Of a stretch of 64,000 nucleotides of DNA, positions 53,402 through 63,890 are shown piece after piece. Origin of the DNA: Rhodobacteraceae bacterium QY30 (GTDB lineage: Bacteria > Pseudomonadota > Alphaproteobacteria > Rhodobacterales > Rhodobacteraceae); NCBI GenBank assembly GCA_002356635.1, contig CP023454.1, forward strand, positions 2,836,501 to 2,900,500. Direction: 5' to 3'. A program made the translations under genes and the position numbers. The notes below the pieces were generated by a model, which was given only the letters and a program-made list of their open reading frames with translations, made no database searches and was not told the origin of the DNA. How positions within the stretch are numbered: the first letter of the stretch is position 1; every line of letters starts with the position of its first letter.

Positions 53402-54954
53402 TACATCAGCCCGTCAAATTGCCGGGCAGTGTCGCGAAGCTGGCGGCTGTTGATCTGATAGACGATCTCCAGCGCCCGTGCCTTGGCGCGCCGATAAGCG
53501 CGGGTGTGCGCCTCGGTCGTCCGGCAGTCAACGCGCGCGCGGCGGTGATCCGACCGAGCAATGCTCAGCCCGCCCGACCCGGCTGCCTTCTGTGTGAGGG
53601 CCGACCAGATAGGGGTTCCTGTATGCACGGTAAAAGTGTTGAAGCGCACTCGATCCAGCCAGCGGGCGTGATCCTCCAGAAACCGGGCCGTCGCCTCCAT
53701 ATCAGCGGCGGTTTCGCCGGGATAGCCCTTGAACATCGTGCAGCGGATCGACAAGCCTGCCGCATGGGCGTCGCGGGTGAAGGCCGAGTTGCGCTCTACC
53801 GACGAGCCTTTTTGCATCTCGTCCAGCAGGCGCTGGCTGCCGCTTTCCAGCCCGAATGAGATCCGCCGCATACCGCCTGCCGCCGCGGCTTCAAGATCTG
53901 GGCGCGCAAGTCCATTGTCAGGACGCTGGTCGACATGAACTGTGCCGATCCATTCCGCGCCCTGCACAATGCGCCCGACACCCTTCGCAATGCCGCGGAT
54001 CATATCAGGCCAGGAATTCAGCTTGAGGTCGAGAAAGAGGAAATTCGTCGTCTCGTGCCGCCGTGACTGTTCCTGCATTTCCAGCAGCACGTTCTCGACG
54101 CTGCGCGTGCGGAAGGTACGTCCCGAAACCGAAATCACGTCCGAACAGAATAAGCATTTGTCCCACTGGCACCCTCGCCCCGTCATCATCGGCACGATGC
54201 GGCCGGGGTAGCGATCCCAGGGAAAATCGGTGAAATCGGCCATCGGCGTCTGATCAAGATTGCGCAACGGGCGGGCGGCGGCAGAGCGGCGGCCATCGGG
54301 CAGCATCACACCGGGAAAGGCCAGCGGGTCCGTCGGGCGGCAAATGGCTTCCACAAGGTCGGGAAGGTCACGATCGACCTCGGCCCCGACCACCGCCGAG
54401 ACGCCGGGGATCTTGCGCCATTCTTCCGCGACTTCGGACAAGTTGAACATTGGTCCACCCAGCACCACAGGCACGCCCCGTGCCTTCGTCAGCCCGGCGA
54501 TAGCGGACACACTATTGAAATGCTGGAGATAGGCTGAGATCAGGATGGCGTCCGGCGGATTCGTCAGTGCTTTGCCGATTTCGCGCAGCACCACCGGATG
54601 CGCCTGTTCGACTCGCATCGTTTCCAAACGCCGCAGGAAGTCGCGAGTCCCTTGAAACGCCGTCCAGTCCGAAAGATGAATCCGCCTCCGGATGTGGTCA
54701 ATACGGGTCTCGCGCCGTTCGCGTTCGGTTGCTGGCACATCATGGGCTAAGGGGCATAATACATCGACCTGATGCCCTCGCCTGCGCAAGGTGGCCACCA
54801 GAAGCCCGATCGCCAAGGTGGGGAAACTAGCAAAGTTGTTCAGATCGACGACCAGAAGCCTTAGCCCGGGGGATATTTCTGCATTCGGTATTGAATCGAC
54901 GCTTCCAGCCCGCGCAGGCTGTAATGCCCGCAAGGGCCGTTCTGGATTATTCAT
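53401..54954 (-). CDS. Cobalamin-binding-type radical SAM protein
   Basis: A 517-residue radical SAM enzyme. The N-terminal third (LLVVDLNNFASFPTLAIGLLVATLRRRGHQVDVLCP onward) has the B12-binding Rossmann-like layout. The cluster motif is GRGCQWDKCLFCSD: three Cys spaced C-x4-C-x2-C, one residue wider than the canonical C-x3-C-x2-C. MRRISFGLESGSQRLLDEM and FKGYPGETAADMEATARFL follow as in the B12-radical SAM family. It is the first gene of an operon with the NOS gene, overlapping by one base. The reaction is unknown; a peptide or small-molecule modification is likely. Confidence 0.82.
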   Translation of the reverse strand: MNNPERPLRALQPARAGSVDSIPNAEISPGLRLLVVDLNNFASFPTLAIGLLVATLRRRGHQVDVLCPLAHDVPATERERRETRIDHIRRRIHLSDWTAFQGTRDFLRRLETMRVEQAHPVVLREIGKALTNPPDAILISAYLQHFNSVSAIAGLTKARGVPVVLGGPMFNLSEVAEEWRKIPGVSAVVGAEVDRDLPDLVEAICRPTDPLAFPGVMLPDGRRSAAARPLRNLDQTPMADFTDFPWDRYPGRIVPMMTGRGCQWDKCLFCSDVISVSGRTFRTRSVENVLLEMQEQSRRHETTNFLFLDLKLNSWPDMIRGIAKGVGRIVQGAEWIGTVHVDQRPDNGLARPDLEAAAAGGMRRISFGLESGSQRLLDEMQKGSSVERNSAFTRDAHAAGLSIRCTMFKGYPGETAADMEATARFLEDHARWLDRVRFNTFTVHTGTPIWSALTQKAAGSGGLSIARSDHRRARVDCRTTEAHTRAYRRAKARALEIVYQINSRQLRDTARQFDGLM

Positions 54955-55001
54955 ATGCGAGTCACTCTAAGAGGAAACACGACAAACTTGTTATCCCAAG
55001 C

Positions 55002-55017
55002 TTACACATTAATGTAA
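55002..55017. promoter_or_regulatory. Inverted repeat upstream of the radical SAM-NOS operon
   Basis: TTACA-N6-TGTAA, with an internal palindrome ACATTAATGT, in an AT-rich stretch 50 bases before the start of the radical SAM gene. The position fits an operator. The sequence is not a clear FNR or NnrR box. Confidence 0.4.
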
Positions 55018-55024
55018 CATTGAG

Positions 55025-55222
55025 CTACTCTCCGACTCTTGGACAGTTTTTTGCGGGGTAGCTGATTGACCCTTGCGCTGAGTTCGGCGGCGTAGGCTGA
55101 GGCATCAGGTAGGCGAGCTCGGAGTGCGACCTGGTTGCGTTCGGACTTGCACGGAAAATGGTCAGCGCCAGCCGCGCCGCTTCACGCCAAAACTCCGGTG
55201 TCGGTCTGTTCCCGTTTCCCAT
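55025..55222 (-). mobile_element. IS3 OrfA N-terminal scrap
   Basis: MGNGNRPTPEFWREAARLALT is the start of an IS3-family OrfA (helix-turn-helix transposase subunit). After about 21 residues the frame leaves the family, so only the 5' end survives. It is oriented toward the radical SAM operon's upstream region and does not belong to the OrfB fragment next to it, because the order would be wrong. Confidence 0.6.
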
Positions 55223-55353
55223 AGAACACCTCCTGGTTCTTCAGTTGGGGTGCTGTGACCCCCGATGCTCATCCGGCTGAGACCAGAGTCCTTTGTTGAA
55301 TTGATCCGATCCCCAACGTTGGACCGCCCCGAGGCAGAGTTTTCCGGCTTCGC

Positions 55354-55563
55354 TCAGGGTGACGGGCTGGTGACGCCCCCCGATTTCGTCAGCATGATCG
55401 GGACCTTGTTGCCGATCGCGCCGTGTGGCCGTTCCTCATTGTAGTATCTACGCCAAGCCTCCAACTTTTCCGCCGCGTCCGCAAGGGTGAGGAACCAGTG
55501 CTGGTTCAGACATTCCGCACGGAAGCGGCCGTTGAAGGCTTCGATGAAGGCGTTATCCGGCAT
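55354..55563 (-). mobile_element. IS3 OrfB C-terminal piece
   Basis: PDNAFIEAFNGRFRAECLN then HWFLTLADAAEKLEAWRRYYNEERPHGAIG is the end of an IS3 (IS407-like) integrase, complete to its stop. The missing upstream part is found at about 57035-57450 on the same strand, separated by the IS110 copy, so one IS3 was split by IS110. Confidence 0.78.
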
Positions 55564-55799
55564 GATAACGTCGGTGCTTCGTTCCCTGGGCTGCGCAAGC
55601 TGTTAGGCTTCGTGGATCCGGGCCTTGGGGCACCGGGAGCACGCAAGTGCGGGCAGGCCGTCGCACTGACATGAGCCGCGAGCTCGAGGTCGTTATCTGG
55701 CCGCCCCTGCGACTAGCCCGGATGCGCTGCGCGAATCCGTAACTGTCGTGTCGCCCGCATGCTCCCTGGTCTTGAACCTTACCATGAAGGGAGGAGCAT

Positions 55800-57010
55800 A
55801 TGCGGATCATCGGCATGGATATCCACCGTGTGGCGGCGGAAGTCGTCGCGCTTCTTGAAGGCAAACTGACTAAGCTGGGCCGCGTGCCGATGTAGCGCGA
55901 GCATTTGGAAGCCTTCGCCCGACGGGAATTGACCCATGATGACCATGTGGTCATCGAAGCAACCGGGAATGCAGCTTCTGTCGCTGAGCTTTTGGCGCCC
56001 TTTGTCGATCGTGTCATTGTGGCTAACCCGAAGCAGGTGCGGATGATCGCACATGCCAAGATCAAGACTGATGCGATCGATGCCGCAGTCCTCGCCAAGC
56101 TCTATGCGACGGGCTTCTTGCCCGAGGTCTGGGTGCCTGACGCGCGAACACAAGCCCTACGACGGCAAGTTGCGCGGCGCGTCCAGCTGGTTCGGCAGCG
56201 TGTTCGCCTCAAGAATAACATCCAGTCGATCCTGCACGCGCATCTCGTTCCGCCATGTCCGCACGGTAACCTCGTCGGCGTCAGCGGGCGGAAGTGGTTA
56301 TCGAAGCAGATCGTTCCACCGGACGAGCGGGCCGCGATCGAGCAGCACCTCGGCAGATCGACGTGATCGAGGGGGCCATCAGGGTCGTCGAAGCCGAGAT
56401 TGCCAGCGAGGCACTGTCGGATCCCGTTATTCGTCGAATCATGACCCTTCCGGGCGTGGACATGACGGTAGCTACCGGGGTCGCCGCCGCGATCGGTGAT
56501 GTGCGTCGGTTTTCCGATCCGCAGAAGCTCGTCGGTTATCTAGGCTTGAACCCGAGCGTCCGGCAGTCTGGCGAAGGGCCTGCCTACCATGGTCGGATCA
56601 CGAAGCAAGGGCGGGGCCAGGCCCGCGGCATGCTCGTCGAAGCGGCTTGGGCCGCGGCCCGTTCTCCCGGGCCGCTTCGCGCCTTTTTCCAGCGTATCTC
56701 TGCACGCAGAGGAAAGCACATTGCTGCTGTGGCGACGGCCCGGAAGCTGGCCATGATCCTTTGGCACATGCTGATGAAGGAGGCCGACTACATCTGGGTT
56801 CGACCAGCCTTGCTTGCCCGCAAGTTCAGGAACATTGAACTGAAAGCGGGAATGCCGAGTGAACATGCCAGGCGCGGCATCGCCTATGACTATAACATTC
56901 CGGAGCGGCGGGCTGCCGAACGCGAGCAGGTCGAGCAGGCTGAGCAGGACTATGCGCGCTTTACCTCAAGGTGGCGGCGAAGACACCGTGGGGAGGCAAA
57001 AACCGCATAA
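55800..57010 (+). mobile_element. IS110-family transposase, inactivated
   Basis: An IS110-type DEDD transposase: MRIIGMDIHRVAAEVVALL, VVIEATGNAASVAELL, VRMIAHAKIKTDAIDAAVLAKL (first part), then LPGVDMTVATGVAAAIGDVRRF and KQGRGQARGMLVEAAW (second part). A TAG at 55893-55895 interrupts the N-terminal region, and a frameshift near 56350-56366 separates the two halves. The C-terminal 80 residues are intact. It sits inside an IS3 OrfB. Confidence 0.85.
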
Positions 57011-57034
57011 GAGGCTTTTCAATTACATCCGTGT

Positions 57035-57450
57035 CGGTCGGTTTTCCCGGCCGCGAGAAGTCGAGCGTGACCCCGCGCTGGTAGGCCCAGAGATCCATGT
57101 CGCGCGACACGCACTCGCTGCCCTGGTCCACCCGGATCGTCTTCGGGTAGCCTGCCGTCCCGCAGACCCGGTCGAGCGTCGCCACAACATCTTCGCCGCG
57201 GTAACTGTAGCGAACGTCCAGAACCGGCACGTGAGCCGCGAGAAGGTGTCGACGACCGTCAGCACCCGCAATTTCTTGCCCGTCGCCAGTTGGTCATGCA
57301 CGAAGTCCATCGCCCAGACCTCGTTCGGGCCGACCGCCTCGACGCGGTCGTCTCGGAGCTTGGCCTTCACCCGCCGCTTCGGGGTCTTGTTCCTCAGCTG
57401 CAAGCCCAACTCCCTGTAGATCCGATAGACTTTCTTGACGTTGATGCCCC
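57035..57450 (-). mobile_element. IS3 OrfB central piece, split by IS110
   Basis: Reading from 57450 downward: GINVKKVYRIYRELGLQLRNKTPKRR, NEVWAMDFVHDQLATGKKLRVLTVVDTFSR, then after a frameshift VLDVRYSYRGEDVVATLDRV, RVDQGSECVSRD and DFSRPGKPTD, where it stops abruptly. The expected continuation (D-N-A-F-I-E-A-F-N-G) is the start of the 55354-55563 piece. The N-terminal part and OrfA are missing, replaced by the IS21 end. Confidence 0.75.
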
Positions 57451-57451
57451 A

Positions 57452-58190
57452 GCCTGTGTTTCGGCGTGCAATTTTGACCCCCTAAGGCGGGGTATCGGCG
57501 TCCAATTTTGGCCTCCCTGATGTTTTGTCAGACCGTTCGTTGTTGGGCAGCGAGCGGAGTGGGGGATGAAGCGAGTGGATACGATCGCGCGGGTCAGACG
57601 GGCCTACTATGTCCAGAAGTGGTCGGTGAAGAAGATCGTGCGGGAACTGCACGGGTCGCGGAATACCGTCCGGAAGATCCTGCGGTCTGACGAGACGGAC
57701 TTCAGCTACGAGCGTGAGCGCCAGCCGATGCCGCGGATCGGGCCGTGGCAGGGACAGCTTGAGCAGTTCCTGTCGTCCAACGCGAACAAGCCGTCGCGGG
57801 AACGGCTGACGTTGATCCGCATCTTTGAGAAGCTGCGGGGCCTGGGCTACGAGGATGGCTATGATGCGGTTCGCCGGTTTGCCAAGGTTGGTCGCAGAAC
57901 CGGGGCGCGGTGACAGCGGAAGCTTATGTGCCGCTCTACTATGCGCCGGGCGAAGCTTACCAATTCGACTGGAGCCATGAGATCGTGGTGATCTCGGGCG
58001 TCACGGTGACGGTCAAGGTGGCGCACGTCCGGCTTTGTCACAGCCGGATGATGTTCGTCCGGGCCTACATGCGCGAGAGCCAGGAGATGGTATTTGACGC
58101 GCATGACCGGGCCTTCGCCTTCTTCAAGGGCAATTTTGGACGCCGAAACGGGGTCAAGTTTGCGAGCCGATTGACAGCCAAGGCTGCAAA
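57452..58190 (+). mobile_element. Internally deleted IS21-family element
   Basis: IstA starts at 57566 (MKRVDTIARVRRAYYVQKWSVKKIVRELHGSRNTVRKIL is broken here for length only: HTH region 57566-57690). It shifts frame near 57890-57910 and continues with YAPGEAYQFDWSHE (DDE catalytic start) to FFKG at about 58131. Immediately after, CAATTTTGGACGCCGA and GGGGTCAA reappear, matching in inverted form the repeats before istA (about 57468-57515). So the rest of istA and all of istB have been deleted, leaving both ends. Confidence 0.68.
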
Positions 58191-58492
58191 GCCTTTGCGC
58201 AGGTCCGTCACCCCTGCGGCCAACCAGACCCGCGTGTTCGCCGGAACCGGGATCACACCGAGAGCCCCCGGATCAGCCGCGCCAGCGCCCCAGGCTCATA
58301 GCTGCCGCTGATCCGCATCCGGTGACCGCCCGCCAGCTCGATCTCGATGTGGTTCTCGGCGGCAGGTGCCGCCGGGGTAGACCTGGTCTCCGCAACGATC
58401 TCTACAGGCAGAAACCGCGCCTCCTCTGCTGGGGGCGCAACCGAGGCGGGGTCAGCTTGCTCTGGTTTCGCAGCTCCTGCACCAGCAGCCTT
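58179..58492 (-). mobile_element. IS66 TnpA/TnpB scraps
   Basis: The minus strand encodes the last 80 residues of IS66 TnpA ([40 protein letters not shown], 58492-58253). This overlaps the start of TnpB ([27 protein letters not shown], 58256-58179), which is cut by the IS21 end. TnpC is absent. Confidence 0.78.
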
Positions 58493-58533
58493 GGGGGGCT
58501 GACAAGATCTACGCCCCGAATAAGCGGTGGCCG

Positions 58534-59034
58534 TCATGTTCGGCCTGGGCCAGGGCAAGGCCCGGCAGTCCGTTCGACGGCAAGGATCGACTCTTCCTCC
58601 CGCTTCCTTTGCGTGGGCGTCTTCGAGGCCGACGCATTCAAATTGGGATTAGGCGCCCCGCTCCCCGAGTACAGATGCCGCAGATGTGCTGCTGAGACCC
58701 CGTCGGCCTTCATCACGAGCTGTACCATCGGATCAGCCAGCATTTCTTCAAGGAAAAAGTCGGACAACTCCCTGCCGGTCAACTTATCCTTGGCGCGTGC
58801 TTGGTCGAGGTCGGCAAGGGAAACAGTCAGAGTCCGTGCAAGTCCCGGATGAGATATCCGGGGATGAAGCTTCACCAGAACGGAGGCTTTCCAGGCTGCG
58901 GGATCTTGTCGATCCGGAGGTGAAACCAACTCCGTTTCGATCTCGTACTCTCCCGCCGGGAGAGTCTCGGCAAAACCCGGAACGGTGAACGGCCGGGAAA
59001 AGACTGCAACGGTCTTGCTCGTCAGATCTTCCAT
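58534..59034 (-). CDS. Hypothetical protein (166 aa), C terminus possibly altered
   Basis: A soluble protein starting MEDLTSKTVAVFSRPFTVPGF, with PAGEYEIETELVSPPDR and LHPRISHPGLARTLTVSL; this resembles a small conserved family of unknown function in Rhizobiales/Rhodobacterales islands. A following helical part (FFLEEMLADPMVQLVMKADG) is plausible. The last 40 residues are low-complexity and end at the IS66 border, so the C terminus may have been replaced. I start at Met 59034; the frame is open to 59115. Confidence 0.6.
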   Translation of the reverse strand: MEDLTSKTVAVFSRPFTVPGFAETLPAGEYEIETELVSPPDRQDPAAWKASVLVKLHPRISHPGLARTLTVSLADLDQARAKDKLTGRELSDFFLEEMLADPMVQLVMKADGVSAAHLRHLYSGSGAPNPNLNASASKTPTQRKREEESILAVERTAGPCPGPGRT

Positions 59035-59111
59035 TTGCGTGATCCTTTCCCATGGTGCTGTGGGCGGTCCGCGCCAATCGCGGAAATGAGGCGCGTAACC
59101 GGTGTACATCC

Positions 59112-59249
59112 TCAAGATGTGTTGGACTTGGCGGGTGCATCCTTGCCAAAGGCCTTGAGCGCGGTCTCCTTGGCAGGTGTCGTCGCTGTTTTCGCAGGCT
59201 TGGGCTTTAACGAAGCCGCAGCCCGGATAGTCAGGTCCTTGAAGGACAT
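59112..59249 (-). CDS. Small Lys/Ala-rich protein (45 aa)
   Basis: A 45-residue ORF, MSFKDLTIRAAASLKPKPAKT then TTPAKETALKAFGKD. The composition resembles short basic proteins common in alphaproteobacterial islands. GAAATG and a purine stretch precede the start. It ends 77 bases before the start of the 58534-59034 gene on the same strand, so the two may be cotranscribed. Confidence 0.45.
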   Translation of the reverse strand: MSFKDLTIRAAASLKPKPAKTATTPAKETALKAFGKDAPAKSNTS

Positions 59250-59382
59250 TTCATCGATCCTTTGATTATCCGACGCCAACTCCTCGTCCATTTCGGACCG
59301 GGATACATCACATCGGTACTGTATATATGGGGGCTGGCGACCCGAATTGCGATGGTGCATCGAAAAAGGAAGCCGAGGTCAG

Positions 59383-59715
59383 TCAGGCCAATTCATCCAT
59401 CCAAACCTTGAATTCCATCAACGTGTTCTGGCCGAATGTCTGGGTCACAGGGACATCGGCAGCATCGCGACCGCGCGCAATCAGGATTCTCGCAAACCTC
59501 GGCTTGTTGTTGCGCGTCGAACATGTGTTCATGCAACGACACACCGCGATGGCGAGATTGGCAAAGTCGCGGCAGACACCCTGTCGCTCGGCGAGGGTCT
59601 GCGACGCGGTGCGCGTCGCCTTTGCCTGCATATAGGCGAAGTAGACATGCCCGTGCACGAAATCACAGATCGCCTGGATGCGTGACCACCCGGGGGTCTG
59701 TGGTCTCGAATACAA
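59383..59715 (-). pseudogene. Transglutaminase-like gene with internal deletion
   Basis: The minus strand reads GWSRIQAICDFVHGHVYFAYMQA, TLAERQGVCRDFANLAIAVCRCMN (catalytic Cys region of transglutaminase-like proteases) and then jumps to RFARILIARGRDAADVPVTQTFGQNTLMEFKVW, the normal C terminus. About 40-50 residues, including the catalytic His/Asp block, are missing in between, and the N terminus is cut by the IS3 copy at about 59716. Confidence 0.75.
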
Positions 59716-59718
59716 GGC

Positions 59719-60330
59719 GTTGTCCGCGGCAAGAAGGTCATCACGACCAACCCTGACACGGCGCAGCCTTGCCCGGACGACAAGGTGAACCGGGCTTTCG
59801 TGGCCGATATGCCAAACCAGCTGTGGGTCAGCGATTTCACCTATGTCTCAAGCTGGCAGGGCATGGTTTACGTGGCTTTCGTCATCGACGTCTTCGCCCG
59901 CAAGATCGTCGGCTGGCGCGTCTCGACTTCGATGACCACCGGCTTCGTGCTGGATGCCCTGAACCAGGCCATCTGTCAGAGGGCGCCCTCGGAGGCTGAC
60001 AAGCTGATCCATCACAGCGACCGCGGCAGCCAATACCTGTCGATCCGATACACCGAGCGGCTGGCCGAGGCCGGGATCGACACCTCGGTCGGAAGCGTCG
60101 GGGATTCCTACGATAACGCCCTGGCCGAAAGCATCATCGGCCTGTTCAAGACCGAGGTCATCAAGTTCCTCGGCCCTTGGAAATCCGTGGGCCAAGTCGA
60201 GTGGGAAACCCTGAAATGGGTGGACTGGTATAACAAGACGCGCCTGCACAGCGCCATCGGTTACGTCACCCCGAACGAAGCAGAAGAGGCCTTCTACGCA
60301 AGCTTGAACGCTGACCAAAAAGCAGCCTAA
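59719..60330 (+). mobile_element. IS3-family OrfB, 5'-truncated, with right end
   Basis: The frame runs RGKKVITTNPDTAQPCPDDKVNR, then PNQLWVSDFTYVSSWQGMVYVAFVIDVFARKIVGWR (first catalytic Asp), HHSDRGSQYLSIRY (second Asp) and DSYDNALAESIIGLFKTEVI (Glu) to a normal stop at 60330. The N-terminal 90 residues and OrfA are absent. Its right terminal repeat lies just beyond (about 60343-60376, GGTAAACCCGGGGCGGTTCA), after which a chromosomal gene fragment resumes. Confidence 0.8.
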
Positions 60331-60404
60331 TCATTGAACCAAAAGCTCTCCGGTAAACCCGGGGCGGTTCACACTTCTGGACCAGTGGCGCCGACAACCC
60401 GCGG

Positions 60405-60682
60405 GCAACGACTGCGACCAACGCCGTCATGGTCTTCCCTATCCGCCCGGGATCCTCCAGGGCGACCAGATCTGGGCCCACCTTCGTGAAAGTACCGGCT
60501 GGCGCACCGTTGTCATGGCCGAACGGCGCGTGATGCGGTGTCATGACATCGCCATTCTCACCTATCGCGTCTCGGCAGAGAAACCCGATGTGCCGATCTA
60601 CAAGGCCCTCTGTGCCTCGACCTACCTCAACGATGACGACAGATGGCTGAGGATTTCCCATCAGCAAACTGCGGTGAATTGA
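60405..60682 (+). pseudogene. DUF4440/SnoaL-like gene, 5' end lost to IS3
   Basis: Open frame ending at TGA 60680-60682: GLPYPPGILQGDQIWAHLRE, GWRTVVMAERRV, HDIAILTYRVSAEKPDVPIYKALCASTYLNDDDRWL and ISHQQTAVN. This is the C-terminal two thirds of a DUF4440 (nuclear-transport-factor-2-like) protein. No start remains; the IS3 right end lies immediately upstream. Confidence 0.65.
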
Positions 60683-60887
60683 GATGCGCATGGGCAACCG
60701 ACCTGCCACAGGCGCCGAAACTAACCTGCGTCAGTGCGGCGTGGCGCTGACATCGGCTAGTTGAGTCGTGCCCGCCGAACATTCGGTGGTGCATTTTTCC
60801 GAGTACCCGAGAAGCGTGTGGGCGTGCCAAAGGTCGGCATGTCGACACGCTTCTTATTCTCGGAGCGTCCAGGAAAGGACAATCCCA

Positions 60888-61076
60888 ATGACTCCCGAAC
60901 AGACCAAGACCGCCGAGAAGATGACCTCCGTGAAGGCTGCATGGGACAAGGCGCCCGCTGGTCCGAAGAAGGATGCGGCGCTGAAGCACTACCAGGCAGC
61001 CGAGAAGGCCAACGCCGCGAAGAACGACGCCGAGACCAACAAGGAACTCGATGCGGCGACCCACGCCCTCGCGTGA
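60888..61076 (+). CDS. Small Ala/Lys-rich helical protein (62 aa)
   Basis: A 62-residue cytoplasmic protein, MTPEQTKTAEKMTSVKAAWDKAP, then KKDAALKHYQAAEKAN and NDAETNKELDAATHALA. AGGAAAGGA lies just before the ATG. The repeated charged Ala-rich helices resemble a small conserved alphaproteobacterial family of unknown function. It ends before a strong hairpin. Confidence 0.65.
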   Translation: MTPEQTKTAEKMTSVKAAWDKAPAGPKKDAALKHYQAAEKANAAKNDAETNKELDAATHALA

Positions 61077-61101
61077 CTTTCGTCGTCTGACGTGATCACC
61101 G

Positions 61102-61132
61102 GGGCCGCCTGCCGAGCAAGGGAGGGCGGCCC
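61102..61132. terminator. Bidirectional hairpin terminator
   Basis: GGGCCGCC (61102-61109) pairs with GGCGGCCC (61125-61132), followed by TCTCATTT. It lies between the convergent small Ala/Lys-rich gene and the Crp/Fnr gene. Confidence 0.7.
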
Positions 61133-61134
61133 TC

Positions 61135-61869
61135 TCATTTCAGTAGCGGCCCGGTCTGGTCCAGATATTCCGGATCGAACTCGGCAAGGTCTACCAGCCC
61201 ACCATAGTCGTGAAACGTGACATGGCCGTCCCGAAAGGTGACCAGTCCACTCTCGCGAAGCTGCCGCAGGACGCGGTTCACATGGACCGCACTCAGCCCG
61301 AGCGTATCGGCGAGGTGGTACTGCGTCAGCGGGCAGTCGAACCCTTCCTTGCTGCCTATCCCGACCAGCGCAAGCCTCGATCCCAGCTCCAGCAGGAAAT
61401 GCGCCATACGAGCGTCCGCATCACGCCGTCCTATCCCGACGAGATGTTCCACCACCATCGCTTCGTCCCTTGACGCTGCCCAGAGTATGGCGGTTGCAAG
61501 GCGCGGCGTCCGCGCGAAGGCATCGAGAAGGTCGCTAGTCTGCACTTCGGCGGCCTCGATATCGACGATGGGTTCGAAGCTGTGGTCCGACGTGCGCAAG
61601 AGGACACTCCGCAACCCCAGGAAATCCCCGGGAACCTGGAAATCCACGATCTGCCGCGTCCCGTCGGCTTGCAGCTTGTAGGAACAGACCCAACCCGCAG
61701 ACAAAATATAAGCAGCCTGAGCCGACTGGCCCTGAAGCACCATATCGCGCCCCGCGACGAAGGAGCGGCGACGCTGGTGCAGTCGTTCAAGGACGGCCAG
61801 CTCTACCTCCGACAGAGCGACGAAGGCCGAGAGCTTGCGAGTCAGGGGACTGTGTTCGGCTGATGTCAT
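61135..61869 (-). CDS. Crp/Fnr-family transcriptional regulator
   Basis: A 244-residue regulator with an N-terminal cyclic-nucleotide-binding-like beta roll (AGRDMVLQGQSAQAAYILSAGWV, VPGDFLGL) and a C-terminal HTH (PLTQYHLADTLGLSAVHVNRVLRQLRESGLV). No N-terminal Cys cluster is present, so it is not an Fe-S oxygen sensor of the FNR type. The start at 61869 gives MTSAEHSPL; more upstream in-frame Mets exist. It is divergent from the groES remnant, and may have regulated that operon. Confidence 0.85.
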   Translation of the reverse strand: MTSAEHSPLTRKLSAFVALSEVELAVLERLHQRRRSFVAGRDMVLQGQSAQAAYILSAGWVCSYKLQADGTRQIVDFQVPGDFLGLRSVLLRTSDHSFEPIVDIEAAEVQTSDLLDAFARTPRLATAILWAASRDEAMVVEHLVGIGRRDADARMAHFLLELGSRLALVGIGSKEGFDCPLTQYHLADTLGLSAVHVNRVLRQLRESGLVTFRDGHVTFHDYGGLVDLAEFDPEYLDQTGPLLK

Positions 61870-61974
61870 GGATGCTCCCGGCGTGTCGTTACTAAAGAGC
61901 GGAAATCGGCCCGGACACTGCTCTGGATCAGTCCAGCATAGAGCACTTCCTGCGAGAAGTACGGATGTATTTAA

Positions 61975-63890
<1,916 letters not shown>

